Made by a program: the position numbers and the translations under genes. Shown here piece by piece: positions 38,731 to 51,910 of a stretch of 64,000 nucleotides of DNA. Source of the stretch: Onchocerca lupi (Eukaryota; Nematoda; Chromadorea; Rhabditida; Onchocercidae); contig JAOVVO010000447.1 of NCBI GenBank assembly GCA_028564675.1, forward strand, positions 1 through 64,000. The letters are read 5' to 3'. Position 1 is the first letter of the stretch; each line of letters starts with the position of its first letter. Under the pieces are notes generated by a model. The model saw only the letters and a program-made list of their open reading frames with translations, was not told where the DNA came from and did no database searches.

Positions 38731-41700
38731 TTTCCATCCTTTTTTTTTTTTTTTATAACTTTTCTAACCCCAATAAATCATAGCATGTTCTAATTATTTT
38801 TATAGCATTTTATGATAATTTAGAAAGCTCTTATTTCCAAAAAATAAGCATTGCAATTATTATTTAAAATCAATTAACGAAAAAATGAGTCAATTTTACT
38901 AAAAAGGTTTATTTTATTACCTGTTATCATTGATTTTTCTCATACTATCATTCGGTTTTTTTTTTTTACCAATTTTTTTTCTTCTTTTCAACTTGTTATT
39001 TAATTCGATAGATTAGGTATATTCAGTTGATCTGCTGATTAATTCAGCATTTAACTTCAAAATTGGAAGCCATAATTCGGATTTGTTTTGCGAAATGCAT
39101 AGCAAAAATAACAATAGACAAAAAAAATTGTTAATCATCTTTATCGATACGAAAAAATTGGAGTCAATAATACGTAATTAATATACATATATTTATATTT
39201 GCCCTTTTCTATACATATATTAATTTTAAATTTCTTTTATTTTCATTTATATTTCATATTAAATTATCCATATTTTTAGAATATTATATTCCATTCTAAA
39301 ATTTGATCAAATTTTTGCCAAAAAAATTTTTACCTTCTTTACTCTTTCATTTTTTTTTTTTTTTTTTTTTCATTTAAATTTTTTCCATTCATAAAAATCG
39401 CAAATTTCCTCGCTTATGCATCATTTCATTTTGGTTTTTCTTCCTTAATCTTCTTATTGGCAGATTCTAGGATGAAAGAGATATATCCATGTGCTATTAT
39501 CATATTTTAATCTCAGATTTGCATATTTTGCTTTGCGAATTCGTAAGCATTTTTATAAAATTCAGGAAAAGAAAATTTTAATTTTTTTTTTTCGTTCCAT
39601 ATGATTGTTTTAGAAGAAGAAAATTGTGGATAAATGAAGATAAATCAGGTAAGGTAAAGAAGATAAATCAAGTTATTTACCTAGGTTATCACATGCTATC
39701 TTAGTAAACATGAAGAAAAAATATCAATTTTTATAAATTTTTCTATGTTTACGTAAATTTTATTTGAAAAAAAAAATTTTTTTTTTTGTTAATAAAATTT
39801 TCATCATATTTTTATGAAGAAAAATGTTATATGTAAACAAATTTTCAAATTTTGTCATAACTAATATCCGATTGCTAAAAGTAATTAGAGGAAGTTTGAA
39901 AGAATTTCTGATTAAGTTTTTTTTTTTTTTTTTTTTTTTCGCACTAAACATTTGTGAATCAAATTGTAGTTTGATAATTTGAGTATGGAAGAAAAAAAGA
40001 AATTTTTTTTTTTTCAGTCTAAACTAATATTTTAAAGAATTTTATTTATTAAAATTTTTAGATATTACATGCATGGTAAAAAAAAATATGTATCATTGTT
40101 CATTACAAAGTTGAAATAGATTTAAATAGAAGAATTAGATGGAAAAGAAGTGGCGAAGTGTTTTGAAATATTTTATTTGATTTATAATTTAATTTAATTA
40201 GGATTTAATTTCAATTTAAGCTTTGCAAGCTACTAAATATTATGCTATGCGATTTGGATGAAAAGTGATAAATGAATAAAATAGGAATAATAAAGGAGGA
40301 AAGAATTGATAAGTGAATATTAATAAAACATAAAATGGAATGGAAAAAAAGAAGATAATGAAATGATTTCGTTTTCTTCTCTTATCACTGATTACTATCT
40401 TTTTTTTTCTTTTTTTTTCGGGAAAAAAAAAGAAACCTTAGAATGACATATTACTTAAAATAATCGAAAATATTTTGTGTTCTTTCTGTCAATCATATTT
40501 TTTTCTGTTTTTGTTTTTGATTAACGTTTTTTTCTGATAACATGTTATATGGCATGGAAAAAAGGAATAATAAATTATAATCTTTTTTTTTTTTGCAAAG
40601 AATTGAAAATTTTTATAAATATATCGATAATATTAAAAAAAAAAAAAAATGACTGAATATGTTGCACGATATATTAAATACATATTTCGATTTTTGGTAG
40701 AATTTTTAAGTTTCATAATTCTATCTATCAATTTTGTTAAAATTCCTGATTTCTGAAATTTTTCATGATAATTTAGATAATTTTAGATTTAATTATAAAA
40801 TTAAGAGAAAGGAATATTTTAAGCTTCAAAGTTAAAATAAAAATTGATTTGATCTTAACTGTTACAATTTTTTTAATTGCATCATTTTATAATAAAACAT
40901 TGTTTATTGATAAGAAATGCAATATTACAAGTGCTACTTTCTCGATCACTTTATCAGTAAGTTCATATGCAAAAGAAAAAAAAAAAGAAATTGTGAAAAT
41001 AAATTTTTTTCTTTCGATTTGATAAAAAAAATGTTAAACATTTTTTTGAAAATTCTAATACATATAATAAATGAAATACTTATAAGCTATGGTAGATTTA
41101 ATTAAAAACTTATTTTTATAATCTTTGATTTTTTTTTTTTTTATTTTCACAATTTTAAAATCTATCGTTCCATACTTCAAGTTCTTTGTTTTTTTTTTTC
41201 TTAGTAACATAAAATAATGAAAAATTCATTTTACAATGATAAAAAATTTATTTTAATCATTTACTCATTTAAAAAACTATTTTTTGATTGTTAAATGCTC
41301 TAAAAGAATAGCTAAACTTTTAAAAATAATTTGCTATTTTCTCTTTTATTATTTCGATGTTGCTAAAAAAAAAGAAAACATCTGTTCAAACATTACTTCT
41401 TTTTTTTTTTAAAAAAATAGTAAATCAGAAAATTTTTTTTTTTTGTAAAAATCAAATATTCTGTAAGCAAATATTTAATTACTTCTTCAATCAATTCATC
41501 GAAATTAATGGAAAAAAGCAAAAAATAGTAACATTTTAACTTTAGCTAAATAGCACTTTACATTTGAATTCAAATAAACAAAATATGAGAATAGTAATTA
41601 ACAAGTGTATTTTAGTTGCACTAAGATAATTCATACTAATTAAACATGGTAAAATGTCATAGTCAAAAAAGAACTATCTATTTTTGGATAAAAATTCCTT

Positions 41701-42452
41701 TTACTTACTTTTGCAAAAATTTAAAAGTTTGAACTTTTTTTTTTTTTTTTTTTTGAATAAATCTATGATAAAATATATTCAAGGGAATAAATTTTAATTG
41801 ATTTGAATGTAAATTTATCAAAAATATTATCATATTTATCCTTTTTATGGATGAAAAAAAAAAAAAAGGAAAAAAGGAATAAAAAAATTTCAATAATTTT
41901 CAAATTTATTCATTTTTAAACTTCTTGTATTCATAAAAAAAAATTTCTAATTTTGTTTAAAATAGTGTGAAAAAGGAAATTCCACTGATTTTTATGTAAT
42001 ATTGAAAATTATGCCTAATGTTAAAATTTAATCAGAATTTATAAACTTCCAAAAATTTGATAAATGGAATTTTTTTCTCTTTAATTGTTTGTTTTGCAAG
42101 TATTTCCAAATTATAGGATAATAATCATATCGATATATAGTGATTGTTATCTAACATTAAAAAAGGAAATGAAGTTAATCCATTTAACATTTCATATTCT
42201 TCATTACTTTTAATTCATTTCCTTTTTTTTTTTTTTTTTTTTTGTTTTTGTTTCTTTTTGAAGAAAAAATTATAACTATATTTTCAATATTTCACAAACT
42301 TTGATTCAGACCTAAATAGACGTCAAATCCTTGATTGTGATAAACTATTTTTGCAAATATTTTGTGAATTTAAAAAAAAAAACAATGAATTCGATATTAA
42401 ATATCAATATTTTATTAATTAATTTGTTAAATATTATCAAAAATTTAGAGAT

Positions 42453-42487
42453 ATGTTCACAAATCCAGATCATATCATGATTTGGGT

Positions 42488-42518
<31 letters not shown>

Positions 42519-45500
42519 GTAAGAACAACAACAACATCATTATCATCACCTTCACCAACAACAACAACAATGATAGCAATGATATCGAAAACAATCAAAT
42601 TTGGTGATAATATGTTGAATGAAACATTCATTGATTATACCAGTAAGTTAAATTTTCGACTCAATTTTTTTTTTTTTTTTTTGTTTTTTCAAAAAGTTAC
42701 TTTGTTTATATTATCATGATATATGTCATATTAAAGCAAATAATTAATTTAGCATATTCGATAAATTAAAATTTAAAAACGAAAAATCAATATATTTCTT
42801 CTATTTCAGATAATAATAATAAATTATATTATTGCAATTCAACTATACTGAATCAATAATTTGCAAAAAAAAATTTTTGATTCGAAGCTTTTTTTCTTAA
42901 ATTTGAAATCAAATTCGTCACACTTGTTGATTCATTTCAACGAATTTTTTTTTCTTTTTTCTTTTGCAAATGAAAAAAAAAAAAACAATTTTATGAAGAA
43001 AAAATGAGAGAAAAGATTTCTTTTAATCAACACATTTGTAAAAGAAAAAAAAAAAAAAAAATAATGAAATAAAATCTTTTCCATTTTCTTAAAAGGCACA
43101 CCATTTCTCATTACTTTAATAACACTATGTTCGGAAAAAAGATAGTAAAGAATTATTTGCCTGAATTGAATTGAATTGAAATTGAAGCGAAATGAATTGA
43201 ATTAAAAATTTAATTTTATTCATTTTACAGATTCCGCAATTGATGATGATGATGATGAGGAACCAGCCCGAAAATTGATACGTTTAATTTTTAGTATATC
43301 CTATTTCATCCTTTTTTTATTTGGAATATTTGGCAATGGGTAATTTTTTAAAATCTTCAAAAAACAAAAAAAAAAAAAAAAAAAAAAGAATTGCACTATT
43401 TTTTATTAATCATTTGCTGATTTTTTCTTTTTTTCTACTTATTAATCAATCTTTGATAAGTGATACTAGAATGTAATATTATGGGGTAGTGTTTTTTAAC
43501 AAATCTATCAATTTTTAAACATTATTAATGGTGGATAGATTAAAATTAAATGAGTTTTATATCAAATTTATTGATTGAAACAACATTAAAAAATATATTA
43601 ATCATTCAAAAATAATTAAACAAATTGAAAAGGTAGCATTACAAAGCTATCAATATATTTGAACGAAAAAATATTCATTTTATTTTATTCGATTTTAAAT
43701 TTAGAGAAAAGTACTTGATTAAATTCAAATTAATTAATGAAATATTTGTTGCTTTTAGCAGTGTTATAGTAATGATCGTTAATGTCTTAACTGCATCACG
43801 AAAAAAAGGTTCGAATTCAGTAAAAGTTAATCCAAGCAACACATTACATGTCTTCGTTTATATTTTGGGTAAGACTAAATTATTATTTCATTTGAATAAA
43901 AAAAAAAAAAAAAAATTCAATTTTGAAATTTAAGTTTTATTCCCATTCTATGTTGCATTATCATTTTAATTTATATTTAACAAATAGGAAAGTTGACGAT
44001 GATAATTTTCTTTGAAAAAATAAAAAAATTCAAAAAAAAAATATAAAAACATAAAAAATATGTTGAAAAATAAAAAAAATCCGAAAAATTATTTTTAGAT
44101 GAATTTTTTAACAGCATTTTTTACATCTCAAAGCATTTCAATCAAAAAATCGTTAAAAACATAAATTTTTCGCGCATCTAAATTCTTGAAATGATTATAT
44201 ATAATTTTGGTTAACAAATAATTCAAAAAAAAAGGGAACTTTTTTTAAGAACTTTTTTGGAAACTTCACTTTTGTCAGGTGAAACTTTTAAATTGATTCT
44301 TTCTTCTAAGAAAATTATTAATTTCCAAATGTTTACTTATTTTTAGCTAATTATAATTTTTATTTCCAATCATGAAATTAATGAAATTAGCAAATATACC
44401 TGTAATGGTGGTATAGAATCAAAAATGTAAAAAAAAATTATTATTTACTTATTTTTTTTTTTTTTGTTTATTTTTCCTTAAAAATTATTCTGTCCATAAA
44501 ATTTATCCTTAAAAGTTATTAAATCGAAAATTGAATTTACTTGATTATTTGAAAGCTTGCTTTGTTGCGTAATGAAGCTTATCAAATCAACAAATAAATT
44601 GGATTTTCTATTTAATTAAGTTGGAAATTATATTTTAGTCTTTATGATTTAACCTAACTAAGTTACTACGGGATATGATTAATAATGAATAAATAGAAAT
44701 GAAATTAAGTATTGATCGACCATAATGAAATTAAGGATGGATGAAAAATAAGCATGACAAATAAGCCTGAATAATAATCATTTCCGGAATTATCAATTAC
44801 ATCATAAATGGAAAATATGCTGTGATTAATTTTGCAATAATTAATGAATGCTTTTCAGAATGCAACACCAAAAATAGATCTTTTTTGTTCCCAAAATCAT
44901 ACAAATACTTAAAGGAATAAAATTTTCAAGTATTTCTAGTCGGCAAAAAAAAAAAAAATCCATCAAAAATGATTATTTGAATCACAAAATATTGATTTAT
45001 TTATTTGTTATTAAAGAAATCATGAATGATAAAAACGATAAGCGAAAACCATAATTCAAGGTTAAAATCCAAATTTAAAACAAGGCTTTCAAACTAAATT
45101 TATGTTCTAGAAAATCGAATATATTGTGTTTTTGCAGTCTAAAGCTTTAATTAATGCGATTTTTTCATTTCTTGATTCTACTAATTAATTACTGAAGTTT
45201 TTTCCTTCCTTAATTTTTGATTTGAAATTGAAAGGGACGAATTTTAATGAATTTATAATAATTAAGAAAAAAAATTAATGCAAGAAAGAAAGCAGCAAAA
45301 GCAAAAAGAAAAAAAAAAGAGAGAAAATGAAAAATATTCATTTCTATTCCTACCATTATTCAAGGATAATAGTTTTTTAGTTTTTCTTTTTTTTTTTTTT
45401 TTCTGAAAAAAAAAAGAATAAATATAAAAAATTGTAATAAAAACATGAAATTTTCTTGAAATTTCAAGAATTTTACTCAGAAATTTTATTACCGTTTTAA

Positions 45501-48500
45501 TTTTTCTTTAATTTGGTTTATTTAAATAGTTAATTTCAGGTTTATCAGTGGTAGATTTTTTGGTTATTATGCATTTACCATTTTTAATTAATGATTTATT
45601 ATATGGACAATGGTTATTTGGTAAAGTTATGTGTAAATTTTATTGGTTTGGCGAAAGTGTCAACAAACTTTTAAGCAGTTTTATTATGACTGTTCTTAGT
45701 TGGGATCGATATTTAGCAGTATGCTCACCGATTAAATCTATCAGGTTTCTTCTATTTTTTTTTCTCTTTTTTTTTCTGATGAAAATGCATAAAAAAAAAA
45801 AAAAAAAAAGGAAAAAAACAAGAAATGAAATGAAAAATTTTAAAACAAAAAGATTGCAAAATATTTTATTGCTTGTAATAATTTTGCCAAGTTACAAAAA
45901 TTTATTCGATAAAATTTAAAGATTTAATTAATATTCAACAAAATGCTTCATCAGTTTTTTTTTGTCTTAAATTTTGAATTTTTATGCTAAAAATTTTTTG
46001 AATAATTCTTCTGTTTTTTTTTCTCGCCAAATTCCTATTCTTTTAAATAGAATATTTTCGGATGAAAATATGAAATTTTTGAAAAATGCATTTTTTTTTT
46101 TTTTATGAATGACAATTATTATATTGTATTAGAGAATAAAAACAAATAATACTTTGTTAACTTACAAAAAAATTTTGTTTATTTGTTTATTGTTTGTTAT
46201 TTGCTTATTGTTTATTTGTTTATTCTTTATTTACTTTTTTTTGGTTTTTTGTTTTCAGAATGCGAAGAACAATAGTAGCATGTTTTGTTTTATTATTATG
46301 TTCAGCTTTAGCAATAATACTTTTATTACCTGTTGTAATCAATGCAACTGTTGTACGTGTTGATGTTCATACAGGTAGTCTAGTGATAGCTAATCAAAAT
46401 GACACCTTTCATCCAGGTTTGTCTTTTTTTTTTTTTTTAAATCAAGTTTTGTTAATTTTATCCAATTTTCTTTCTTCTTTTATCATCTTACTTTTTTTAC
46501 CCATTAACGATGATAATAAAATCTACAGATTTATGATTTTCAAAATTTCAAAATATTTGAAATTTAGTCTTGAGTAATAAATTTACAGATCAACAATCTC
46601 ATCATCATCATCAACATCATCACCGTCATCATCATCATCATCATCAACATCAACAGTATCATTATCAACACATAACACAAACAAAATGTGTATTTGAAGA
46701 AAGCAATCCAACATTTATGTATTATACATTTGCATGTGGCTTCTTATTACCTGCTCTTTTAATTACATATTTTTACCTAAATGTAAGAAGTTAAATTTTG
46801 CATTCTTTTTTTTTAGTTTCTATTTTTTTTTTTAAGGCAATTTAATACAATTTCTAATCATATCTTTTTCGTGTTCTCTTTCTTGAAATAACTAATTATG
46901 TGTTAATTAATTAAATCCTCATTAATTATTAATCAATTATGATAATTGCTTTTAAAGGTAATCATACATTTGCATAAAAGTTTTGCAAATGTTCATCGGC
47001 ATAGTTTCATAACGAAACAGCAAAATGCAAATATGCGGCTAAGGCAGGTATATTTTAAATTTTAAATTAAAATATTCTTTTGATTCTATTTTTTGAAATC
47101 TTATCCTCTGATCTAACTAAATAAAGACGAAATTTAAAATTATAAATGAAAAAATTCCCAGAATTTAAATCGAATTTATTAGTAAATGGTATTGATAATA
47201 GATACGATGTCTAATCAATTTCAATGAATAAAATTTAATAATATTGCGGAAGTTTCAAAATATGCAGAATTTCTAATTATATATCTGATTTGAATTTGAA
47301 AAATTGAACTAACAATTTTGGAATTATTTTTAATTCGAAAAGAAATTTTACAGGTAACAAAACGAATTGTTGCCATGATTTTATTTTACTTTTTTTGTTG
47401 GATGCCGCATTGGACACTAAATTTATTGGCTCATTTTGAGCTTATTGTTGTAAGCTTTTTTTTTTTTTTTTCAATTCTTATTTATAAAATTCATTTCTGT
47501 AATTTAACAGTACTAAGATATGAATGATAATAGGTTGTTAATAAGTCTCTAAATTATCTCATGCAATCATATTGAAATTTCAAAAAAAAAAAAAAAAAAA
47601 AGAAATTCATCAAGTTTTACAAGAAAATATTTTTAATTATAATTAAACATATATTCTTCCATCTTTTAATCAAACTTAATTACTATTTTTTTAATTATCT
47701 CACAAAGTACTGGTATATCTTATTTGATTATGAAAATTTTGAATAGCAAAAAAAAAAAAAAAAAAAAAGGAAAAAAAAAATCGATATTTTTTAAAGGTAT
47801 CCTGGTCAACTTTAACATTATCATCAATATTTTTTGCTGCTCATTTATTAGTTTGTTTTAATTCGGCCGTAAATCCAATATTATATGCGCTTATCAATCG
47901 AGAATTGCGACAACAACATACGAAAGCATTAATTAAGCGATGTCGCTCATTATCAAATGTTACGAATTCTGCCTTGGATGCACTTATCAAACATTCTCAT
48001 CAGTAGGTGAAATAATTATTCGTCCAATATTATCGATTATGATCAATCAGTTTTTCTTTCTTTTTTTTTTTTTTTATTTTATTTTTTTCTTTAAATTTTA
48101 TCATACATTAAAGATTGCAAGTTTTTTTTTTTTTTTTGCTGAGATTTGATTTCCGAATATTTCACAAGAAAAAAATTCTGGCATTTGCATCGTACAATTT
48201 GAACAGTTGAACTATGACCCCTATTTTGTCTCTTTCGTCAAATTTCCCTCATGTAATTTGTCTAACACTTTTTCTTTGTTTTAAATATTCGAATTTGATT
48301 TTTGCAAAATTTACAGATTTCGTTTACCTAAAACAATCAAAATGAAAATACGATAAAATTAATTCATTTATCAAAAATGGTGAATTCATATTTTGATTAT
48401 TTTAGATTAAAAGTGTTCAAAAGGTAACAAAATTGGCAGAAATTAAAAAATTAAATTGGGAAGTATTCTAAAAAAAGAAAAAAAAATTAATCCTAAAAAA

Positions 48501-49576
48501 AAACTTACTTAAATTCCATTTCTCGTAAGACCCATTTCAATTCCCTATTGTTAAATCTTTTACAATCGATAATTTGTTGACTCAAATAATTTCTAATTAA
48601 GTGCCAAGAATCGACGTGCTTTTTTTTTTTTTTTAATTATGCATGCTAAATACTTACTTTTTTTTCAAATTTTAGTTTTGTGGAATATGCCGGACCGTTC
48701 CATTGCAAATTTGATGCAACAAGGAATCATGATAATCAACATCATATAAGGTTCTCATTCAATTCTCAAGTTTTACTCATATAATTATAAATTAAGAAAT
48801 TGAGAATCAACTAATTAAAACTATTTGATGATAACAATTTAATGAGTTAAAAAAGCCATTGGAATGTTTACAAATAATTTTGCATGCAATTAGAAATGAG
48901 CTTAAAAAATTCAAAATTTTTGTCATTATCATTTAATAAAATTGCTCAATGCTATCATAATAATTAGATCATAATTGTAGAATATAAATATTAAAATAGA
49001 ATAAAATATCTATAAATCTTCTTCAAACTTTTAATATTTTACTACAATGGTCATTAATTAATTGTATAGGATCATCAGATGATACTTAATCTTAATGATC
49101 TTAATGAACAATATGTTTATGAAATGAACTTTTTGGCGCAAATTGTCCACAATATTTGAACAATATTTGAACCATATATTTATAAACAACAATTCGATAT
49201 AGCATATTCATAGAATAGTATATCACAATTTTACTTAATCATGTTTTAATTTTGGTTTTTTTTTTTTTCAAAATTCCGGAAGGAAAAGAATAATTTCCAT
49301 TCATCAACAAAAGTTATTATGCAATTATGTTCATACAGTAATCCGACAATAACTATTGATAATGATAAGATGCTTACAATGAACTTATCATCTCCGAATC
49401 ATGTGCAACGAAAACTAACGAATGATCGAGATAATGCTTTGGTATTTTCAACTTGTCCATCCTATGAAACAATTGATACTACCAATACTACTGATAAAGA
49501 TCAATCACAGTTGAGTAATTCAAATTGCATTTTACATTCACAAGTAAAAGTTGATTTTATGGATTCATTTCTTTGA
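42453..49576 (+). CDS. Class A peptide GPCR, somatostatin/allatostatin-C receptor type
   Basis: Eleven exons join in phase to about 581 residues: 42453-42642, 43231-43339, 43759-43868, 45540-45744, 46259-46416, 46589-46782, 46958-47047, 47354-47449, 47797-48002, 48676-48769, 49283-49576. Seen features: TM1 ending IFGNG; TM2 LSVVDFLVIMHLPF; the conserved Cys of loop 1 (VMCKFYWFG); TM3 ending SWDRYLAVCSPIKS, a DRY motif; TM4 FVLLLCSALAIILLLPVV; a histidine-rich second extracellular loop before its conserved Cys (TQTKCVFEE); TM6 with CWMPHW (CWxP); and TM7 with SAVNPILYALI (NPxxY). The DRYLAVCxPI and SAVNPILYA patterns match the somatostatin/opioid/allatostatin-C group. The N-terminus has two threonine runs (residues ~13-39) and an acidic DDDDDEE before TM1. 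The ligand cannot be read from sequence. The C-terminal tail is the least certain part: the last two exons depend on a donor at CATCA|GTAGGT, and without it translation stops at TAG 48004-48006. Confidence 0.92.
43869..45539 (+). other. Long intron 3 of the GPCR gene
   Basis: 1.67 kb of AT-rich intron with several A and T runs. I see no nested exon or RNA gene in it. Confidence 0.6.
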
Positions 49577-51700
49577 TTATTTTCATTTTTTCAATTCCTT
49601 TCTTTTTTCCTTTTGTCATATTTCATATGGTAATTTAATTTTTGACTATTTTGATATGCTTTTGAAATGGTAGATTTATAAAGATATTTCATATAATTTA
49701 CATAGCAAAATTTGCATATATAAAAATAATAGGAAATGATGAAATGAAATTGTTTCATATATTATTTCGAATGAATCCTAAAAAGAACAACTTGAAAAGT
49801 GCTTTGATTTGTAATTATCATTTTGAAGTAGGAATGTTAAAGTGATAATATAGAAAATTAGAATATTAAATACTTCAAAAAATTGCAAGAATTCATTTAT
49901 AGAACTGTCTAGTTTATTTAATTTCCAATACAGTATTCTAGTTTAACATGTATCTATGCATTAACTTGGGTAATTTTGATTTAGGAAGGAAAAGAAATTC
50001 AATATATGTGATCTCAGCTTCAAAATATGACAAGTCATTCATGAAATTGTATAATTTATTTCATTATTTAATTTCCAGTACAATTCATATTTATATATGA
50101 TATTATTTGACTATTTATTATATGGTTTAGAAACCATAAATTGTCATATATTGAAACGGAAAGGGATTTGATAGGTCAAATGTCATAACCTACCATGTAG
50201 CAAAAGAGTGACATTTGAAAAATTATAATTTGCCAAATATCAAAATGAAAAAATCAGTATTTCTTCAAAAATTTTTTACCTCAAAAAATTTCAAATTAAA
50301 CGACGATCATTGATAAACTTCCTCATTGATAAACAATTTTGTTTATTTTGTTTTTTAATCAGTTAATATTTCATTGTGATATCAAATTATAGAATATATT
50401 CCTGCATATCATTGTTTTCTCTATTACTATTTTTTGTAGAAATTGAAATATAAATAAATTCTTCGCAACAAGATTCTACAGACAAAGCATTATTATGTTT
50501 CGAATTCTTTAATTTTTAATGAAATGAAAATTTGAAAATTTCATCAATTTATGCCTTAAACGAAGTATCAGTGTTGTTTTGTTTTTTGAATACTTTCCAA
50601 ATATTTTAATCAACGAATCATTAAAAATCATTAATATAATTATGAATACATTTTATTTTATTTGATGAATTAAAAGTAAAAAGATAAAAGAATGGAATAT
50701 TTTAGCAAAATCTGCAAAAGTTTCAAAACTTTAAATGTCATAAACAAGCATTTGTTAATTTGAAAATGAAATGGATGGAAAAGAAAACACTGGAAGAAGC
50801 AAAGAGAAGAAAAATGCGAAAGGTTATTTCAAAAATTTCAAAAATAAAGAAAATTAATTTCGGAAATGCATTTTTTTTTCACCTGTTTTAACCTTTATTC
50901 TTTATGAAAGTTAAATCAGTAATAAGCAGGTTTTAGGAATGAAGATGAAAGCAAATTATTTTTGTTTTGCTGCTTTTACTCTATTTTTGAACATTATTTT
51001 ACCGCATTTCATCCATTTTACCTATCATCATATCACTTCAAAGTGCCATTGCCAGAAATGACCATTGGTCATTTATACTTCTTTTTGTAATTTTTTAAAA
51101 ACTTCGTTTATTTTGTTGATTTATACTTTTAAAGCTTTTATGCTATTCTTTCTTCCCATGTTTCCGATGGCAAATTTTTCCATTAGGATTTTTGATAACG
51201 ATGATGATCATTAGAACTACTTGATGTAATCAAATTAAATTGAGATAATTAAAAGAAGAGATAAATCAATTTAATAATTAAAGATAATTTTAATATCATA
51301 TCAAACAGTCTACCAAAAATTAAATGATTACTATTTGTATGGTTTTGTGTTTCTCATTGTAAATCCTTATCATGATAATTAGACTTATCCTTTCTTTTAA
51401 TTATCATTCTATGACGGAAAAAAATATAATGATACTAATAAATTTTGGACTATAAAAATATCCATTACTAAAATGCAGAGAAATATTTCTTTTGGTTGGC
51501 ATACTTTCCCCATTTGTTGGTTTTATTAATTTATGATTTTTTAAAATTTTAAAAATTTAATGCAAATCATCAAACAAAATTTCCAGTACTTAGTATTGGA
51601 AATAAACCAAAAAAAATTTATGAAATTAAAGAAGGAAGGTTAAGTTGACGGAAAAAAAAAAATAAAAGTAATTAAAAAAGCAAAATTTTTTCGATGTATA
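49577..51700. other. Noncoding DNA downstream of the GPCR gene
   Basis: AT-rich sequence without a supportable exon on either strand. A duplicated CAATATTTGAAC(C/A)A motif lies just upstream inside the last GPCR intron (about 49151-49175). Confidence 0.55.
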
Positions 51701-51705
51701 CTTTC

Positions 51706-51910
51706 AATTGGGTCACCTGGACTGGTGACCTTTCAAAAATTAACCGCGGTATCTAAATCAATTTTCATGCATAAGTAATCCGACCATTCGATACAGATTA
51801 CCCCGAGAATTCTCAGTATACCACTACAATATAAATTACACTCGGTGCATTTGTTCGTTGTCGCTAAATCACTTGAACGATCTCGACGAATGCGCCGGGT
51901 GACACCAATT
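51706..51910. mobile_element. GC-richer island with inverted-repeat ends (MITE-like)
   Basis: CAATTGGGTCACCTGG (51705-51720) and CCGGGTGACACCAATT (51895-51910) are imperfect inverted repeats at the two ends of a roughly 205 bp patch. The patch is visibly richer in G, C and CpG than the flanks (e.g. AACCGCGGTA near 51742 and TCTCGACGAATGCGCC near 51881). The left end also folds alone: GGTCACC 51711-51717 with GGTGACC 51724-51730. It has no long open frame. A small non-autonomous transposon, a conserved regulatory element or a structured RNA are all possible. Target-site duplications are not obvious. Confidence 0.4.

Larger units (their letters stand above)
33316..42452. other. Large noncoding interval between EOGT and the GPCR gene
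   Basis: Nine kilobases with no exon I can support. It contains many homopolymer runs (for example poly(T) 35707-35734, poly(A) near 36346 and 37970), two hairpins (34135-34179 and 35907-35941), a (CT)n run and a short tandem duplication, listed separately. The open frames are Lys/Phe/Ile-rich by-products of the base composition. Promoter elements of the GPCR gene presumably lie in its right part but none can be picked out. Confidence 0.6.
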
